A DNA stretch of 13,656 nt from Dehalococcoidia bacterium (GTDB taxonomy: Bacteria; Chloroflexota; Dehalococcoidia; Lucifugimonadales; Lucifugimonadaceae), in NCBI GenBank assembly GCA_028278465.1, contig JANQEF010000196.1, positions 1 to 13,656 of the forward strand. Direction: 5' to 3'. Below, in pieces: positions 6,351 to 13,215 of this stretch. Each line of letters opens with the position of its first letter. The stretch's first letter is position 1. The translations under genes were made by a program, and so were the position numbers. The notes under the pieces are model-generated. The model ran no database searches. It was not told the origin of the DNA and saw nothing but the letters and a program-made list of their open reading frames with translations.

Positions 6351-6989
6351 ATGCCTGACTATCCGCCGCTTGACTGGGAGCAGATGTATCGGGACGGCAT
6401 CGCGCCGTGGGACGACCCGACACCATGGCCGCCGCTGCAGGCGCTGGTCGAAGCGAACTGCGCGGCAGGCGACTCAGTTCTGGAGGTCGGCTGCGGGCTC
6501 GGCAGCGATGCGATCCACCTCGCGAGCCTCGGGTACAGAGTGACTGCGACTGACCTCTCGGAAGCGGCGATAGCGAAGGCGCAAGAGGCTGCACGCGATG
6601 CCGGGGCGGAGATCGAATTCAGTGTCGAGGACTTCTACCGCCACTCGGACCCTGCGAAGTACGACCTCGTCTATGAAAAGGGCGTGATGGTGAACGCCGA
6701 GAATGCTGCTGTGCGAGAGCGGTTTGCCAGGACGATGGCGGCGCGGCTGAAGAGCGGTGGCGCGTGGATCAGCGTGTGCGGCAGCGCCGGCAACCTGAAC
6801 CGTGATGGCTCCGGACCCGACAAACGGGGATACCCTCGGCTGTCGCTGCAGGAGATCAGCGCCGCGGTCGAGTCGCACTTCGAGGTTCAAGCTGTCACTA
6901 AAGAGCTGTTCGGCTCGCTGCCCGAAAACAGCTTCATGAGCTGGGTTGTGGTGGCCCGTCCCCGCCGGACGCCAGCCGCAGTCCGGTAG
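6351..6989 (+). CDS. Class I SAM-dependent methyltransferase (TPMT/TehB-like)
   Basis: A 212-residue Rossmann-type methyltransferase. Motif I is VLEVGCGLGSDAIHLA (43-58), the acidic residue of motif II is Asp68 in VTATDLS, and motif IV lies at about 104-113 (YDLVYEKGVM). The opening WEQMYRDGIAPWDDPTPWPP resembles thiopurine methyltransferase and TehB-type proteins, which methylate small S, Se or Te compounds or other small molecules; the substrate here is not determinable. A VFEK-like segment appears as VYEKGVMVNA. The SD AGGTGA lies 6 bases before the ATG. The gene lies 15 bases after the PH-domain gene, and the phosphotransferase-like gene follows after 51 bases. Confidence 0.93.
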   Translation: MPDYPPLDWEQMYRDGIAPWDDPTPWPPLQALVEANCAAGDSVLEVGCGLGSDAIHLASLGYRVTATDLSEAAIAKAQEAARDAGAEIEFSVEDFYRHSDPAKYDLVYEKGVMVNAENAAVRERFARTMAARLKSGGAWISVCGSAGNLNRDGSGPDKRGYPRLSLQEISAAVESHFEVQAVTKELFGSLPENSFMSWVVVARPRRTPAAVR

Positions 6990-7040
6990 TCTTCATCTGT
7001 TCTCTTATCGGTCGAGGCCACACAACCCAAACCGCTCTCC

Positions 7041-8135
7041 ATGTACCTGCTTGCCGAAAAGTCACAGATCACGCCGGATGCTTTGAACCGTCTGTTCGAA
7101 GCCGCGAGCTCTGGACTGCCGGTCGTCTCGGAGGTCGAGATGTCCGAGATCGCAGGTGGCTACGGCTACCTGTCGAAGTCGTTCCGGCTGCGGCTCAAGT
7201 GGACGGGGGCCGGAGCGGAGTCTGCGCCGCCGACGCTCGTCGCCAAACTGCCGCTGCCTGAACGGCTCGGCGAGACGATCCCCAGCTCACGCCGCATGTA
7301 CCGTCGCGAGGCGATGTTTCACCGCGTCGTGGCGCCGGAAGCGCCGATCAGGACGGCGAAAGCGTGGGCATCGGTCGTGGACGAAGCGAGCGGGCTGGCG
7401 ACGCTGGTCTTCGAGGACCTCGGCGGGTTCGACACGTTTGAGGACGACGAGACGGTCTCGGTGGAGCGTGTAGAGCGGTCGGTGATGCAGCTGGCACGTC
7501 TCCACGCTCGCTACTGGAACAGCGGCGAGCTGGAGTCGATGGACTGGCTGGCTTACCCGGCACAGACAGGCGTCGATCAGGTTCCCGCGGAGCGCTTCGC
7601 AAAGCTCTGGCCTCAGTTGGTGGCGTCGGGTGCGTATGAGCTTTCCTCGACACAGCTGCAGCTCGGCGAACTGCTGAGCGAGCGGATGGACGGCGTTTAC
7701 GAGGCCCTGCACGCCGGGCCGATGTCGCTGATTCACGCTGACCTGCACCAGGAGAACCTGTTCTTCGATGACGACGAGCCGGTGTTCATCGACTGGGCGT
7801 CGGCTGAGCGGGCGAACCCGGCGAAGGACATCGCCAAGCTGACGGCGTCGTGCCTGGAGCCGGGAACGGTCGGAACGCTGCGGCCGGAGATGGTGCGGGC
7901 GTACCTGGGCGAGCTGAGACGGCGATCGCCGGGTGTAGGGATGACGGCTGGGGAGATGGAGCGGTTTGTGCACCTGGCGATGTGTCACTACCTGGCGATG
8001 ATGACGTTCCTGAGCGACAGCCCAGATTTCGATGCGCTAGCGGCGAACGTGGAGACGCGCACGGATTTCACGTCGAGCCGTGTGATCACGGCGTGTGACA
8101 GCGAGGAGATAGTGGCCGCCGTTGAGGGGGTTTGA
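7041..8135 (+). CDS. Aminoglycoside-phosphotransferase/EcKinase-like small-molecule kinase
   Basis: A 364-residue kinase-fold protein of the APH/EcKinase (DUF1679-type) group. Catalytic elements are Lys69 in LVAKLPLP (ATP anchor), Glu90 in YRREAMF (helix C partner), the hinge region LVFEDLGG (122-129), the Brenner motif HADLHQEN (232-239; Asp234 is the base and Asn239 a metal ligand) and FIDWASA (249-255; Asp251 is a metal ligand). Members phosphorylate hydroxyls of small molecules; the substrate is unknown. The ATG at 7041 has no SD. Met34 (7140) is preceded by GGAGG at 5 bases, but the upstream segment ITPDALNRLFEAASSG matches the usual family N-terminus, so the longer form is preferred. 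It may share a transcript with the two genes upstream. It ends at a convergent gap. Confidence 0.92.
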   Translation: MYLLAEKSQITPDALNRLFEAASSGLPVVSEVEMSEIAGGYGYLSKSFRLRLKWTGAGAESAPPTLVAKLPLPERLGETIPSSRRMYRREAMFHRVVAPEAPIRTAKAWASVVDEASGLATLVFEDLGGFDTFEDDETVSVERVERSVMQLARLHARYWNSGELESMDWLAYPAQTGVDQVPAERFAKLWPQLVASGAYELSSTQLQLGELLSERMDGVYEALHAGPMSLIHADLHQENLFFDDDEPVFIDWASAERANPAKDIAKLTASCLEPGTVGTLRPEMVRAYLGELRRRSPGVGMTAGEMERFVHLAMCHYLAMMTFLSDSPDFDALAANVETRTDFTSSRVITACDSEEIVAAVEGV

Positions 8136-8140
8136 ACCGT

Positions 8141-8250
8141 CGTCCCGAGCCAGTGCGAGGGATGACAATCGTGACGCCTCTGGCGTCACCGGGCGCAGCA
8201 AGCGGCGCCCCTACCAAACACAACTAACTCCCTCCCGAGCAGGGAGGGAG
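8141..8250. terminator. Convergent gap with three stem-loops, likely bidirectional transcript end
   Basis: Between two converging stop codons (8135 and 8253) lie three perfect stems. GTGACGCC/GGCGTCAC occupies 8171-8189. GGGCGC/GCGCCC occupies 8191-8210 and is followed by the module end CCCCTACCAA. CTCCCTCCC/GGGAGGGAG occupies 8228-8250. A degenerate TGTCATCCC module lies at 8144-8168 (minus). There are no strong U-runs, so intrinsic termination is uncertain, but the position and the symmetry of the hairpins suit ending transcripts from both sides. Confidence 0.5.
8228..8250. repeat. 9-bp hairpin CTCCCTCCC-GAGCA-GGGAGGGAG
   Basis: The arms are identical to those of the hairpin at 3606-3628, 4.6 kb away; only the loop differs. 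It lies 2 bases beyond the FIST stop codon. Confidence 0.65.
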
Positions 8251-8252
8251 CA

Positions 8253-9464
8253 TCAGCCTCTTCTCGCTTGCTCTCTTGCCTTTTCGCGGAACATGGCGAA
8301 GCTTGAGGTGTAGCCGTGCAGGCGCGAGTGGCCGTTCACTGTGCTGATCTCGCCGTTCGAGAAGAAACCAGCCAGCGGCACCGGCGCGATCAGCTCCTGG
8401 AAGATCCCCGTGTCGTGATCCGGCTGGCCGTGCAGCCGCTTGCCCAGGCTCAGGCATGAGAACATCAGCGCCGAAGACGGGATGCGGTAGTCATTCGCAA
8501 CATATTCGCCAAGCGACGCCCGCAGCTCCTGCTCCGCCATCACAGCATCGCTCACGTGGAACTGCACCACCTGCCCTTCCCGCACCGTGTCGCCCACGGC
8601 TATCGCCCCGGTCTCCTCCACCATGCCCAGCACATTGCGGATCACGAACTCGCCCGTGTCGTCCGGCTCGCCGGCATATCGGCTCAGGATGCCGATCTGC
8701 ACCGACCGCCGAATCAGGCTCTTGCTTTCAGACGAAGCCGTCTTGAACACGCCCTGCAGAGTTGTCAGCGCATTCTCACCGTCCAGCTTCAGCACCAGGT
8801 TCTCGCTCGCCTCCGTCACGACCATCGGCCTGCCGATCGGCCGGCAGGCGTTGGAAACCACCGACTCCAGCTCGATGTCGCCTGTGAAGGCGATGCCGGC
8901 GGCGCCTGAACGCCTCATCTTGCCGTCGACGAACAGCGCGCTGGTGCCGGGACCGGATCCGCCGCTCACAAGCCCGCCTGTCTTCGTCGCCCTTGGAAAG
9001 GCAAAGTCCAGCCCGGCGAGCACCGCGTCGGGGCGGATCGTGTAGGGATCGGGGAACAGCAGGAAGCTGCGGACTGAGTCTGGCTCCACGTCCAGCAGCT
9101 CGTGCCACTCTTCGGGCGGAGCGTCCGCGTCCGGCAGGTCGTGCTGCTTCAGGTAGAAGGGATGCGCGTTGGCGTCTGGGAGCACACCGGCGCAGACGGC
9201 AACTCCGGGACGTCCTTCGATCTCGCGGCCGGCGCCGATAACGCCTGACGCCGAGCAGCCGACAACGGTGTCGCCGCTGAGGCGCGAGCCGAATAACTCC
9301 GGCGCCACGAAGTACGAGGGCGCGTGGTGACGCGAAACGAATACGAGTGTGATGTCTGGCTGAGCGTTCCCGCTGACTTCCAGGCTGGCATTTATCTGCT
9401 CGGAAACCTGCTCAACCGCTTCGGAAAAAGAGGGCGCGTCCGAAATCGCTGACGTCCAGTGCAA
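8253..9464 (-). CDS. Stand-alone FIST (FIST_N + FIST_C) sensory-domain protein
   Basis: A 403-residue protein consisting only of a FIST_N domain (about 35-225, with VVGCSASGVIG at 67-77) and a FIST_C domain (about 230-385, ending with PLAGFFSNGEISTVNGHSRL). FIST domains are predicted small-ligand sensors, possibly for amino acids, often joined to kinases, cyclases or chemoreceptors; no output domain is fused here. Translation probably starts at TTG (9464). An in-frame TAG lies two codons upstream, the N-terminal MHWTSAISDA matches family starts, and the SD GGAGGA lies 10 bases away. It starts 64 bases after the aminotransferase stop on the same strand, so co-transcription is plausible. It could serve as a ligand-responsive partner of that enzyme, but this is inference. 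Confidence 0.92.
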   Translation of the reverse strand: MHWTSAISDAPSFSEAVEQVSEQINASLEVSGNAQPDITLVFVSRHHAPSYFVAPELFGSRLSGDTVVGCSASGVIGAGREIEGRPGVAVCAGVLPDANAHPFYLKQHDLPDADAPPEEWHELLDVEPDSVRSFLLFPDPYTIRPDAVLAGLDFAFPRATKTGGLVSGGSGPGTSALFVDGKMRRSGAAGIAFTGDIELESVVSNACRPIGRPMVVTEASENLVLKLDGENALTTLQGVFKTASSESKSLIRRSVQIGILSRYAGEPDDTGEFVIRNVLGMVEETGAIAVGDTVREGQVVQFHVSDAVMAEQELRASLGEYVANDYRIPSSALMFSCLSLGKRLHGQPDHDTGIFQELIAPVPLAGFFSNGEISTVNGHSRLHGYTSSFAMFREKAREQARRG

Positions 9465-9509
9465 GGGCTACAAGTCCTCCGTCGTTAGCCAGCAGACGCC
9501 TGTGAGCCG

Positions 9510-9530
9510 AGGACCTGCTATCGAGGTCCT
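9510..9530 (-). repeat. 7-bp stem-loop across the aminotransferase stop codon
   Basis: AGGACCT (9510-9516) pairs with AGGTCCT (9524-9530). In the minus-strand mRNA the stem overlaps the TAG stop of the aminotransferase gene and lies before the FIST SD. There is no U-run. It may modulate downstream FIST expression or be chance. Confidence 0.3.
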
Positions 9531-10836
9531 AGAGGGTGGGCAGCGCTTGCCGCGCCGCTTCCACCGTCTGCTGGACATCTTCGTCTGTGTGTGCCGACGA
9601 CATGTGGATGCGTCCGTTGGACGACAGCCTCACGCCGCGTTCCATCATCGCCCTGGCGAACCTTGCGTACAGCGCGTCGTCGCAGTTGCGCGCATGATCA
9701 CGCCAGTTGACGATCTCTGGCTTTGTCGTGAATGAGATCGAGAAGACCGAGCCGACGCCCTGGACGTGCAGGTTCGATTCCGACTCCACCGCCGCCTGCC
9801 GCAGCCCGTCCATCAGGTGAAGTCCCCGGCCGTTCAGCTCCGTGTAGAACGCAGGGCCGGCGTCTGCGATGTGCTTCAGAGAGGCGTACGCAGCAGCCAT
9901 GGTCATGACGTTCGAATTGAAGCTACCGCCATGGTAGACGGTGCCGTTTCCGAGAATCTCCATGATTTCGCTACGTCCTGCGAGCATTGCCACCGGAAAG
10001 CCGCCGGCCATCGATTTCGCGTACGTGGCGAGATCAGGAATCACGCCCAGGTACTCCTGCGCGCCGCCTGCTGCGACACGGAACCCGGTAATGACCTCAT
10101 CGAAACAGAGCAGAGCGCCGTTTTCGGCGCAGATCTTCTTCACCGCCTCCATGTAGCCGGGCTTCGGCATGATGCAGTTGGTGTTGGCAAGGATCGGCTC
10201 CATGATGACGCCGGCGATCTCGTTCGGGTGCTGCTCGAAGGCGCGCTCGAGAGCCTCGACATCGTTCCATTCACAGACGACGACGCCATCGGCCGTGCCC
10301 GGGTCCATACCCTGCGACTCGCTGACGACGTTTGGCGAAGCGGCGTCACCAGCGGCGTCCAGCGGCGGGTGGATCGAGTAGTTCACGCTGTCCATCCAGC
10401 CGTGGTAGTGGCCTTCGAACTTCAGGTACTTCGGGCGGCCTGTGTAGCCGCGCATCAGCCTGATCACCAGCTGGTCGATCTCGGTGCCCGACGAGGCGAA
10501 CCGGACTCGCGCATCTGGCATCGGGATCATGCCGAGCGCCAGCTCAGCAACCTCAAGCTCGCGCTCGAACTGCGCCGCGTAGACGTAGCCCTTCCGCATG
10601 TCCTCTTCGACCTGACGGTTGATGAACTCCGGCGCGTGGCCGAACAGGTTCGGGCCCATTCCCTGGATGTAATCGATGTACTCGTTGCCATCGGCGTCCC
10701 ACATGCGTGAGCCTTCGGCCCGGTCGAAGAAGAGCGGCACCGGCGCAGGCTCGTTGACCCTGATCTGGGATGAGATGCCGCCTGCGACGAGCGACTTCGC
10801 CCGTTCGTAGAGCTGGCTTGATCTGTCGACGTTCAT
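9529..10836 (-). CDS. Class III PLP aminotransferase, glutamate-1-semialdehyde aminomutase-like (probably not true HemL)
   Basis: A 435-residue fold-type I PLP enzyme, similar to HemL in length and along its whole sequence: RAKSLVAGGISSQIRV (12-27), ASSGTEIDQLVIRLMRGYTG (114-133), KFEGHYHGWMD (139-149), CFDEVITGFRVA (244-255). The PLP lysine is Lys274 in YAKSMAGGFPVAMLAGR. HemL normally has NSGTEA, CYHGH and GKIIGGG, and a GTLSGNP stretch. Here these are SSGTEI, HYHGW, AKSMAGG and GSFNSN, so the active site differs and the enzyme is more likely an aminotransferase or aminomutase acting on another substrate. No heme genes lie nearby. The RBS is weak (AGAG, about 7 bases from the ATG). It is probably co-transcribed with the FIST gene downstream. 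Confidence 0.92.
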   Translation of the reverse strand: MNVDRSSQLYERAKSLVAGGISSQIRVNEPAPVPLFFDRAEGSRMWDADGNEYIDYIQGMGPNLFGHAPEFINRQVEEDMRKGYVYAAQFERELEVAELALGMIPMPDARVRFASSGTEIDQLVIRLMRGYTGRPKYLKFEGHYHGWMDSVNYSIHPPLDAAGDAASPNVVSESQGMDPGTADGVVVCEWNDVEALERAFEQHPNEIAGVIMEPILANTNCIMPKPGYMEAVKKICAENGALLCFDEVITGFRVAAGGAQEYLGVIPDLATYAKSMAGGFPVAMLAGRSEIMEILGNGTVYHGGSFNSNVMTMAAAYASLKHIADAGPAFYTELNGRGLHLMDGLRQAAVESESNLHVQGVGSVFSISFTTKPEIVNWRDHARNCDDALYARFARAMMERGVRLSSNGRIHMSSAHTDEDVQQTVEAARQALPTL

Positions 10837-10983
10837 GTGAGCTCTTCTGTTACTAAAGTCCCGTTTCGCACGAGGTCCGCGGGGCGCAAGCTTTTACCGG
10901 TGAGTGCGCGATGCGGGTGCAAAAGGATACGCACCCGGAAGCGTGTGTGCGAACGAGAAACGGCGTTTCAGACATGACACGCG

Positions 10984-11014
10984 TTAACAGACAGCACACG
11001 CGCCCGCGTACAAT
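10984..11014 (+). promoter_or_regulatory. Predicted sigma-70-type promoter of the RRM gene
   Basis: TTAACA at 10984-10989 and TACAAT at 11009-11014 are one mismatch each from the -35 and -10 consensus. The 19-base spacer is longer than ideal. Transcription would begin near 11021, giving a leader of about 113 bases before the TTG start. Confidence 0.5.
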
Positions 11015-11054
11015 ATCGCGAGGTTAGTCCGAGTCTGCCTGATCTGACGATTTC

Positions 11055-11129
11055 GTTCTCCTGGCTCAACTCCCGGTGATGAAAGTCGGCGTCTGCAGGA
11101 CCGGAACAGTTTGCATGCTCTAGGAGAAC
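11055..11129 (+). promoter_or_regulatory. RRM mRNA leader: anti-SD pairing and short upstream frame
   Basis: GTTCTCCT at 11055-11062 is the exact complement of AGGAGAAC at 11122-11129, which is the ribosome-binding site of the RRM gene. A G-U and a G-C pair extend the helix to 10 bp. Between the arms a 14-codon frame starts at ATG 11079 (MKVGVCRTGTVCML), and its TAG (11121-11123) overlaps the SD. The arrangement could mask the SD and couple initiation to upstream translation. Pairing is seen; regulation is inferred. Confidence 0.45.
11079..11123 (+). CDS. Candidate 14-codon leader peptide upstream of the RRM gene
   Basis: The frame ATG...TAG encodes MKVGVCRTGTVCML. Its stop overlaps the SD of the next gene, as in translationally coupled or attenuator-type leaders. 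Only a poor purine stretch (CCGGTG) precedes the ATG, and so short a frame can occur by chance. Confidence 0.2.
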   Translation: MKVGVCRTGTVCML

Positions 11130-11133
11130 TTCC

Positions 11134-11409
11134 TTGAATATCTTCGTAGGAAACCTGCCGTTTTCGGCCAACGACGATGAGCTGCGAGAGGCCTTCTCCC
11201 GCTTTGGCGCGGTGGACTCGGCGCAGGTGATTATGGACCGTGAGACGGGCCGGTCACGAGGCTTCGGCTTCGTAGAGATGCCCAACAACGACGAAGCGCA
11301 GCAGGCCATTAGCGGCATGAACGGTGCCGACATGGGCGGACGTCCGCTGACCGTTAACGAGGCCCGCCCGAAGGCCCCGCGCGACGGCGGTGGCGGTGGT
11401 CGCTGGTAG
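11134..11409 (+). CDS. Small single-RRM RNA-binding protein (cold-inducible Rbp type)
   Basis: A 91-residue protein made of one RRM domain plus a short Arg/Gly-rich tail. RNP2 is IFVGNLPF (3-10) and RNP1 is RGFGFVEM (42-49), with the aromatic residues that stack on RNA (Phe4, Phe44, Phe46). The tail is APRDGGGGGRW. Such proteins, common in cyanobacteria and found in Chloroflexota, bind single-stranded RNA and are often cold-induced; here that is an inference from the family. Translation starts at TTG (11134): AGGAGA lies 6 bases upstream, and RNP2 begins at residue 3 as in homologues. It is transcribed alone, with its own promoter, a long structured leader and an intrinsic terminator at 11437-11465. 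Confidence 0.95.
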   Translation: MNIFVGNLPFSANDDELREAFSRFGAVDSAQVIMDRETGRSRGFGFVEMPNNDEAQQAISGMNGADMGGRPLTVNEARPKAPRDGGGGGRW

Positions 11410-11436
11410 TCCAGCAACCGTTATTTGCACGGTGAG

Positions 11437-11465
11437 AGCCCCGGCTGATTAGCCGGGGCTTTTTG
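11437..11465 (+). terminator. Rho-independent terminator of the RRM gene
   Basis: AGCCCCGGCT (11437-11446), loop GATT, AGCCGGGGCT (11451-11460): a perfect 10-bp GC-rich stem, with a T-run (ending TTTTT, 11460-11464) directly after it. It begins 27 bases after the RRM stop codon. Confidence 0.93.
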
Positions 11466-11508
11466 TTGGGCGGCCTTCAGGCCCGGGCTCGACAGAGGTC
11501 GGTAAGCG

Positions 11509-11514
11509 TAGAAT
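11509..11514 (+). promoter_or_regulatory. Possible -10 box of the TIM-barrel-like gene
   Basis: TAGAAT lies 38 bases before the ATG at 11553, the same motif and nearly the same spacing as before the PH-domain gene (5720-5725). TCGACA at 11489-11494 is only 14 bases upstream, too close for a standard -35. Confidence 0.3.
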
Positions 11515-11552
11515 CGGTGATCGCGTTTTTCACCTGACCCGGGACCAGCCGT

Positions 11553-13001
11553 ATGACCTCCAGCAACCCCTCGAACGGACGCTTCCTCGGCGTCACCATC
11601 CAGCCCATGTACTTCCAGTCGGAGGGCGTCGACGAAGTGCTCGATTCGATGGCCGCGGCCGGTGTCAACGCCATCGCCACCGCGCCGTCTGTCTACGAAG
11701 CGGTCGACCGGCTGCCGGGAGACGATGACGCCGGGTCGAGCGAAGAACTGCCGCGCCGGGAGCCGCCTGTAGACGCCGGCGCGGGCTCGGTGCGGGTCGT
11801 CGAGCGGCTGCTCTGGGGCAAGGAAGAGGTGCTGATAAGCCCCTCGCCATCTGCGCCGCCGAACATGGAGTTCTACGAGGGGCTCAAGTACCAGCCGTCG
11901 CAGGCGACCGCGCTTACCGAGTCGGACGGCGACCTGATACAGCGGATCATCGACGGCGCTCACTCACGCGGCATAAAGGTCTATTTCCAGGTGTCTGCGG
12001 TGCAGGTGCCTGGCAAGCACGACGAGGACATGCCGAAGCTGCCAAACGGAGAGTACCCGCGGCACCGCATGGTCCACACCGTTTCCGTGGCTTCGGACGA
12101 CGCCCGCGCCTACGTCTGCGCACGCGTGAAGGACCTGCTTACTTCGTACCCGGACGTTGACGGGCTGCGGCATGACTGGCCGGAGCATCCGCCTTACCGG
12201 CTCGGCGACGCGTTCCTCGACTTCTCCGAGAACGCGCGGCGTGCGGCTGACCGCATGGACTTCGATTTCGAGGCGATGCGGTCTGCTGCAGGCGCGCTCT
12301 ACACGCGGCTGCAGCACCTGTCGGATGCTGACTTCGAACCACTGTGCGATGTGCACGCCATGCCGTACACGCTGGCACATGGCATGGCCCGAAACTCCGC
12401 CCTGACCGAGGTGCTGCGGTTCAAGGCGGCGCTCACGACGCTCTATATCAAGGAGCTGCGGGAGGCGATGGAGTCGGTGCCGGAAGGCAGGGGCAAGGAG
12501 CTTTCGCCGAACGCCTTCCCGCCGCCGCTTTCGCTGCTGTCGGGCATGGACTTTGGAGCGGTGGCCGAGCACGCAGACTCGATCAACATGAAGCTCTACA
12601 CAATGCACTGGCCACAAATGGTGCACTTCTACGCCGAGGAGTTGACGGAGCACAACGACCGGCCGCTGGATGAGAAGACTCTGATCACGGCGCTTTCGAA
12701 CCTGTTCGATTTCGAGGATGGTCGGCGCGGCGAGAAGCTGGAGGATTACCTGTATCCGCCGCCGGACGCGCCGCACCGTGCCGGGCAGCAGGCGCAGCTG
12801 CGGAAGATCAGGCAGGCGGAGCTGGAGACTGGCGGCGCCGCGGATCTGTTCCCGGTTGTGCATGGCTATGGCCCGCTGGATGACTTCGAGGCGCGGCTGC
12901 ATGTAGCGTGGGACGCGGGAACTCCGGGCATCTGGATCAACCGCTACTGCTACCTGGGCGAGAGCAAGATCGCGGCGATAGGACGGCTGGCAGGAAGCTG
13001 A
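11553..13001 (+). CDS. Hypothetical TIM-barrel, glycoside-hydrolase-like protein
   Basis: A 482-residue cytosolic-looking protein (no signal peptide). I do not recognise a named family with certainty. The strand/helix order suggests a (beta/alpha)8 barrel. GVTIQPMYF (13-21) is followed by helix VDEVLDSMAAAG, then GVNAIATAP (38-46), RGIKVYFQVSAVQVPG (139-154), VDGLRHDWPEHPPY (202-215), SINMKLYTMHWPQMV (343-357) and PGIWINRYCYLGE (458-470). The RHDWPEHPPY segment, with Asp208 and Glu211 after a barrel strand, looks like an active-site loop of GH10-like or DUF187-type hydrolases. No transporter or sugar gene is adjacent. The start ATG has only a weak GGGA about 9 bases away. The 13016-13040 spacer and a hairpin at 13051-13069 follow the stop. 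A sugar hydrolase is plausible but unproven. Confidence 0.85.
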   Translation: MTSSNPSNGRFLGVTIQPMYFQSEGVDEVLDSMAAAGVNAIATAPSVYEAVDRLPGDDDAGSSEELPRREPPVDAGAGSVRVVERLLWGKEEVLISPSPSAPPNMEFYEGLKYQPSQATALTESDGDLIQRIIDGAHSRGIKVYFQVSAVQVPGKHDEDMPKLPNGEYPRHRMVHTVSVASDDARAYVCARVKDLLTSYPDVDGLRHDWPEHPPYRLGDAFLDFSENARRAADRMDFDFEAMRSAAGALYTRLQHLSDADFEPLCDVHAMPYTLAHGMARNSALTEVLRFKAALTTLYIKELREAMESVPEGRGKELSPNAFPPPLSLLSGMDFGAVAEHADSINMKLYTMHWPQMVHFYAEELTEHNDRPLDEKTLITALSNLFDFEDGRRGEKLEDYLYPPPDAPHRAGQQAQLRKIRQAELETGGAADLFPVVHGYGPLDDFEARLHVAWDAGTPGIWINRYCYLGESKIAAIGRLAGS

Positions 13002-13050
13002 CGGGCAAAGCCCGTTCTTCCATTCGAGACGAGTGTCGGCGGCCCATCCT

Positions 13051-13069
13051 CCCTCCCAGCTTGGGAGGG
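13051..13069 (+). terminator. 8-bp hairpin 49 bases after the TIM-barrel-like gene
   Basis: CCCTCCCA (13051-13058), loop GCT, TGGGAGGG (13062-13069). It belongs to the same hairpin family as 3606-3628 and 8228-8250 and again lies just past a stop codon. There is no U-run, so it is a candidate transcript-end structure only. Confidence 0.35.
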
Positions 13070-13152
13070 GCGGGTGCCCGCCTGCGGGCGCGGGAGGGTT
13101 GTTAGTGACACACCTGCTCGTCCGCAACAAGACGAATAACCCTCCCCTTAGT

Positions 13153-13173
13153 CCCCTCCCAATATGGGAGGGG
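13153..13173. repeat. 8-bp hairpin CCCCTCCC-AATAT-GGGAGGGG
   Basis: Another member of the CTCCC/GGGAG hairpin family, with a perfect stem, just ahead of the composite repeat element. Confidence 0.6.
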
Positions 13174-13215
13174 AGAAGTCCACCTTTCTGAGCCCGCTGA
13201 GGGGATGGGGCTCGA

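Larger units (their letters stand above)
10837..11133. promoter_or_regulatory. Divergent regulatory region between the aminotransferase and RRM genes
   Basis: The 297 bases hold no gene but several dyads. CGGGTGC/GCACCCG lies at 10914-10937 (7-bp arms, 10-base loop). The palindrome GAAACG-G-CGTTTC lies at 10957-10969. Two direct ACACGCG repeats lie at 10977-10983 and 10996-11002, 19 bases (nearly two helical turns) apart and overlapping the predicted RRM promoter. From about 11021 to 11133 is the RRM leader. No aminotransferase promoter could be assigned with confidence. Confidence 0.5.

Noticed and set aside
9766..10710. 314-residue plus-strand open frame inside the aminotransferase gene
   Set aside because: The composition (His, Arg, Val, Asp) and position are those of an antisense shadow; the opposite strand carries all PLP-enzyme motifs.
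9529..10836. Gene symbol hemL
   Set aside because: Active-site motifs depart from canonical HemL and no heme genes are near, so the symbol was not assigned.
11437..11465. Bidirectional use of the RRM terminator
   Set aside because: The T-run occurs only on the plus-strand side, and no gene converges from the right.
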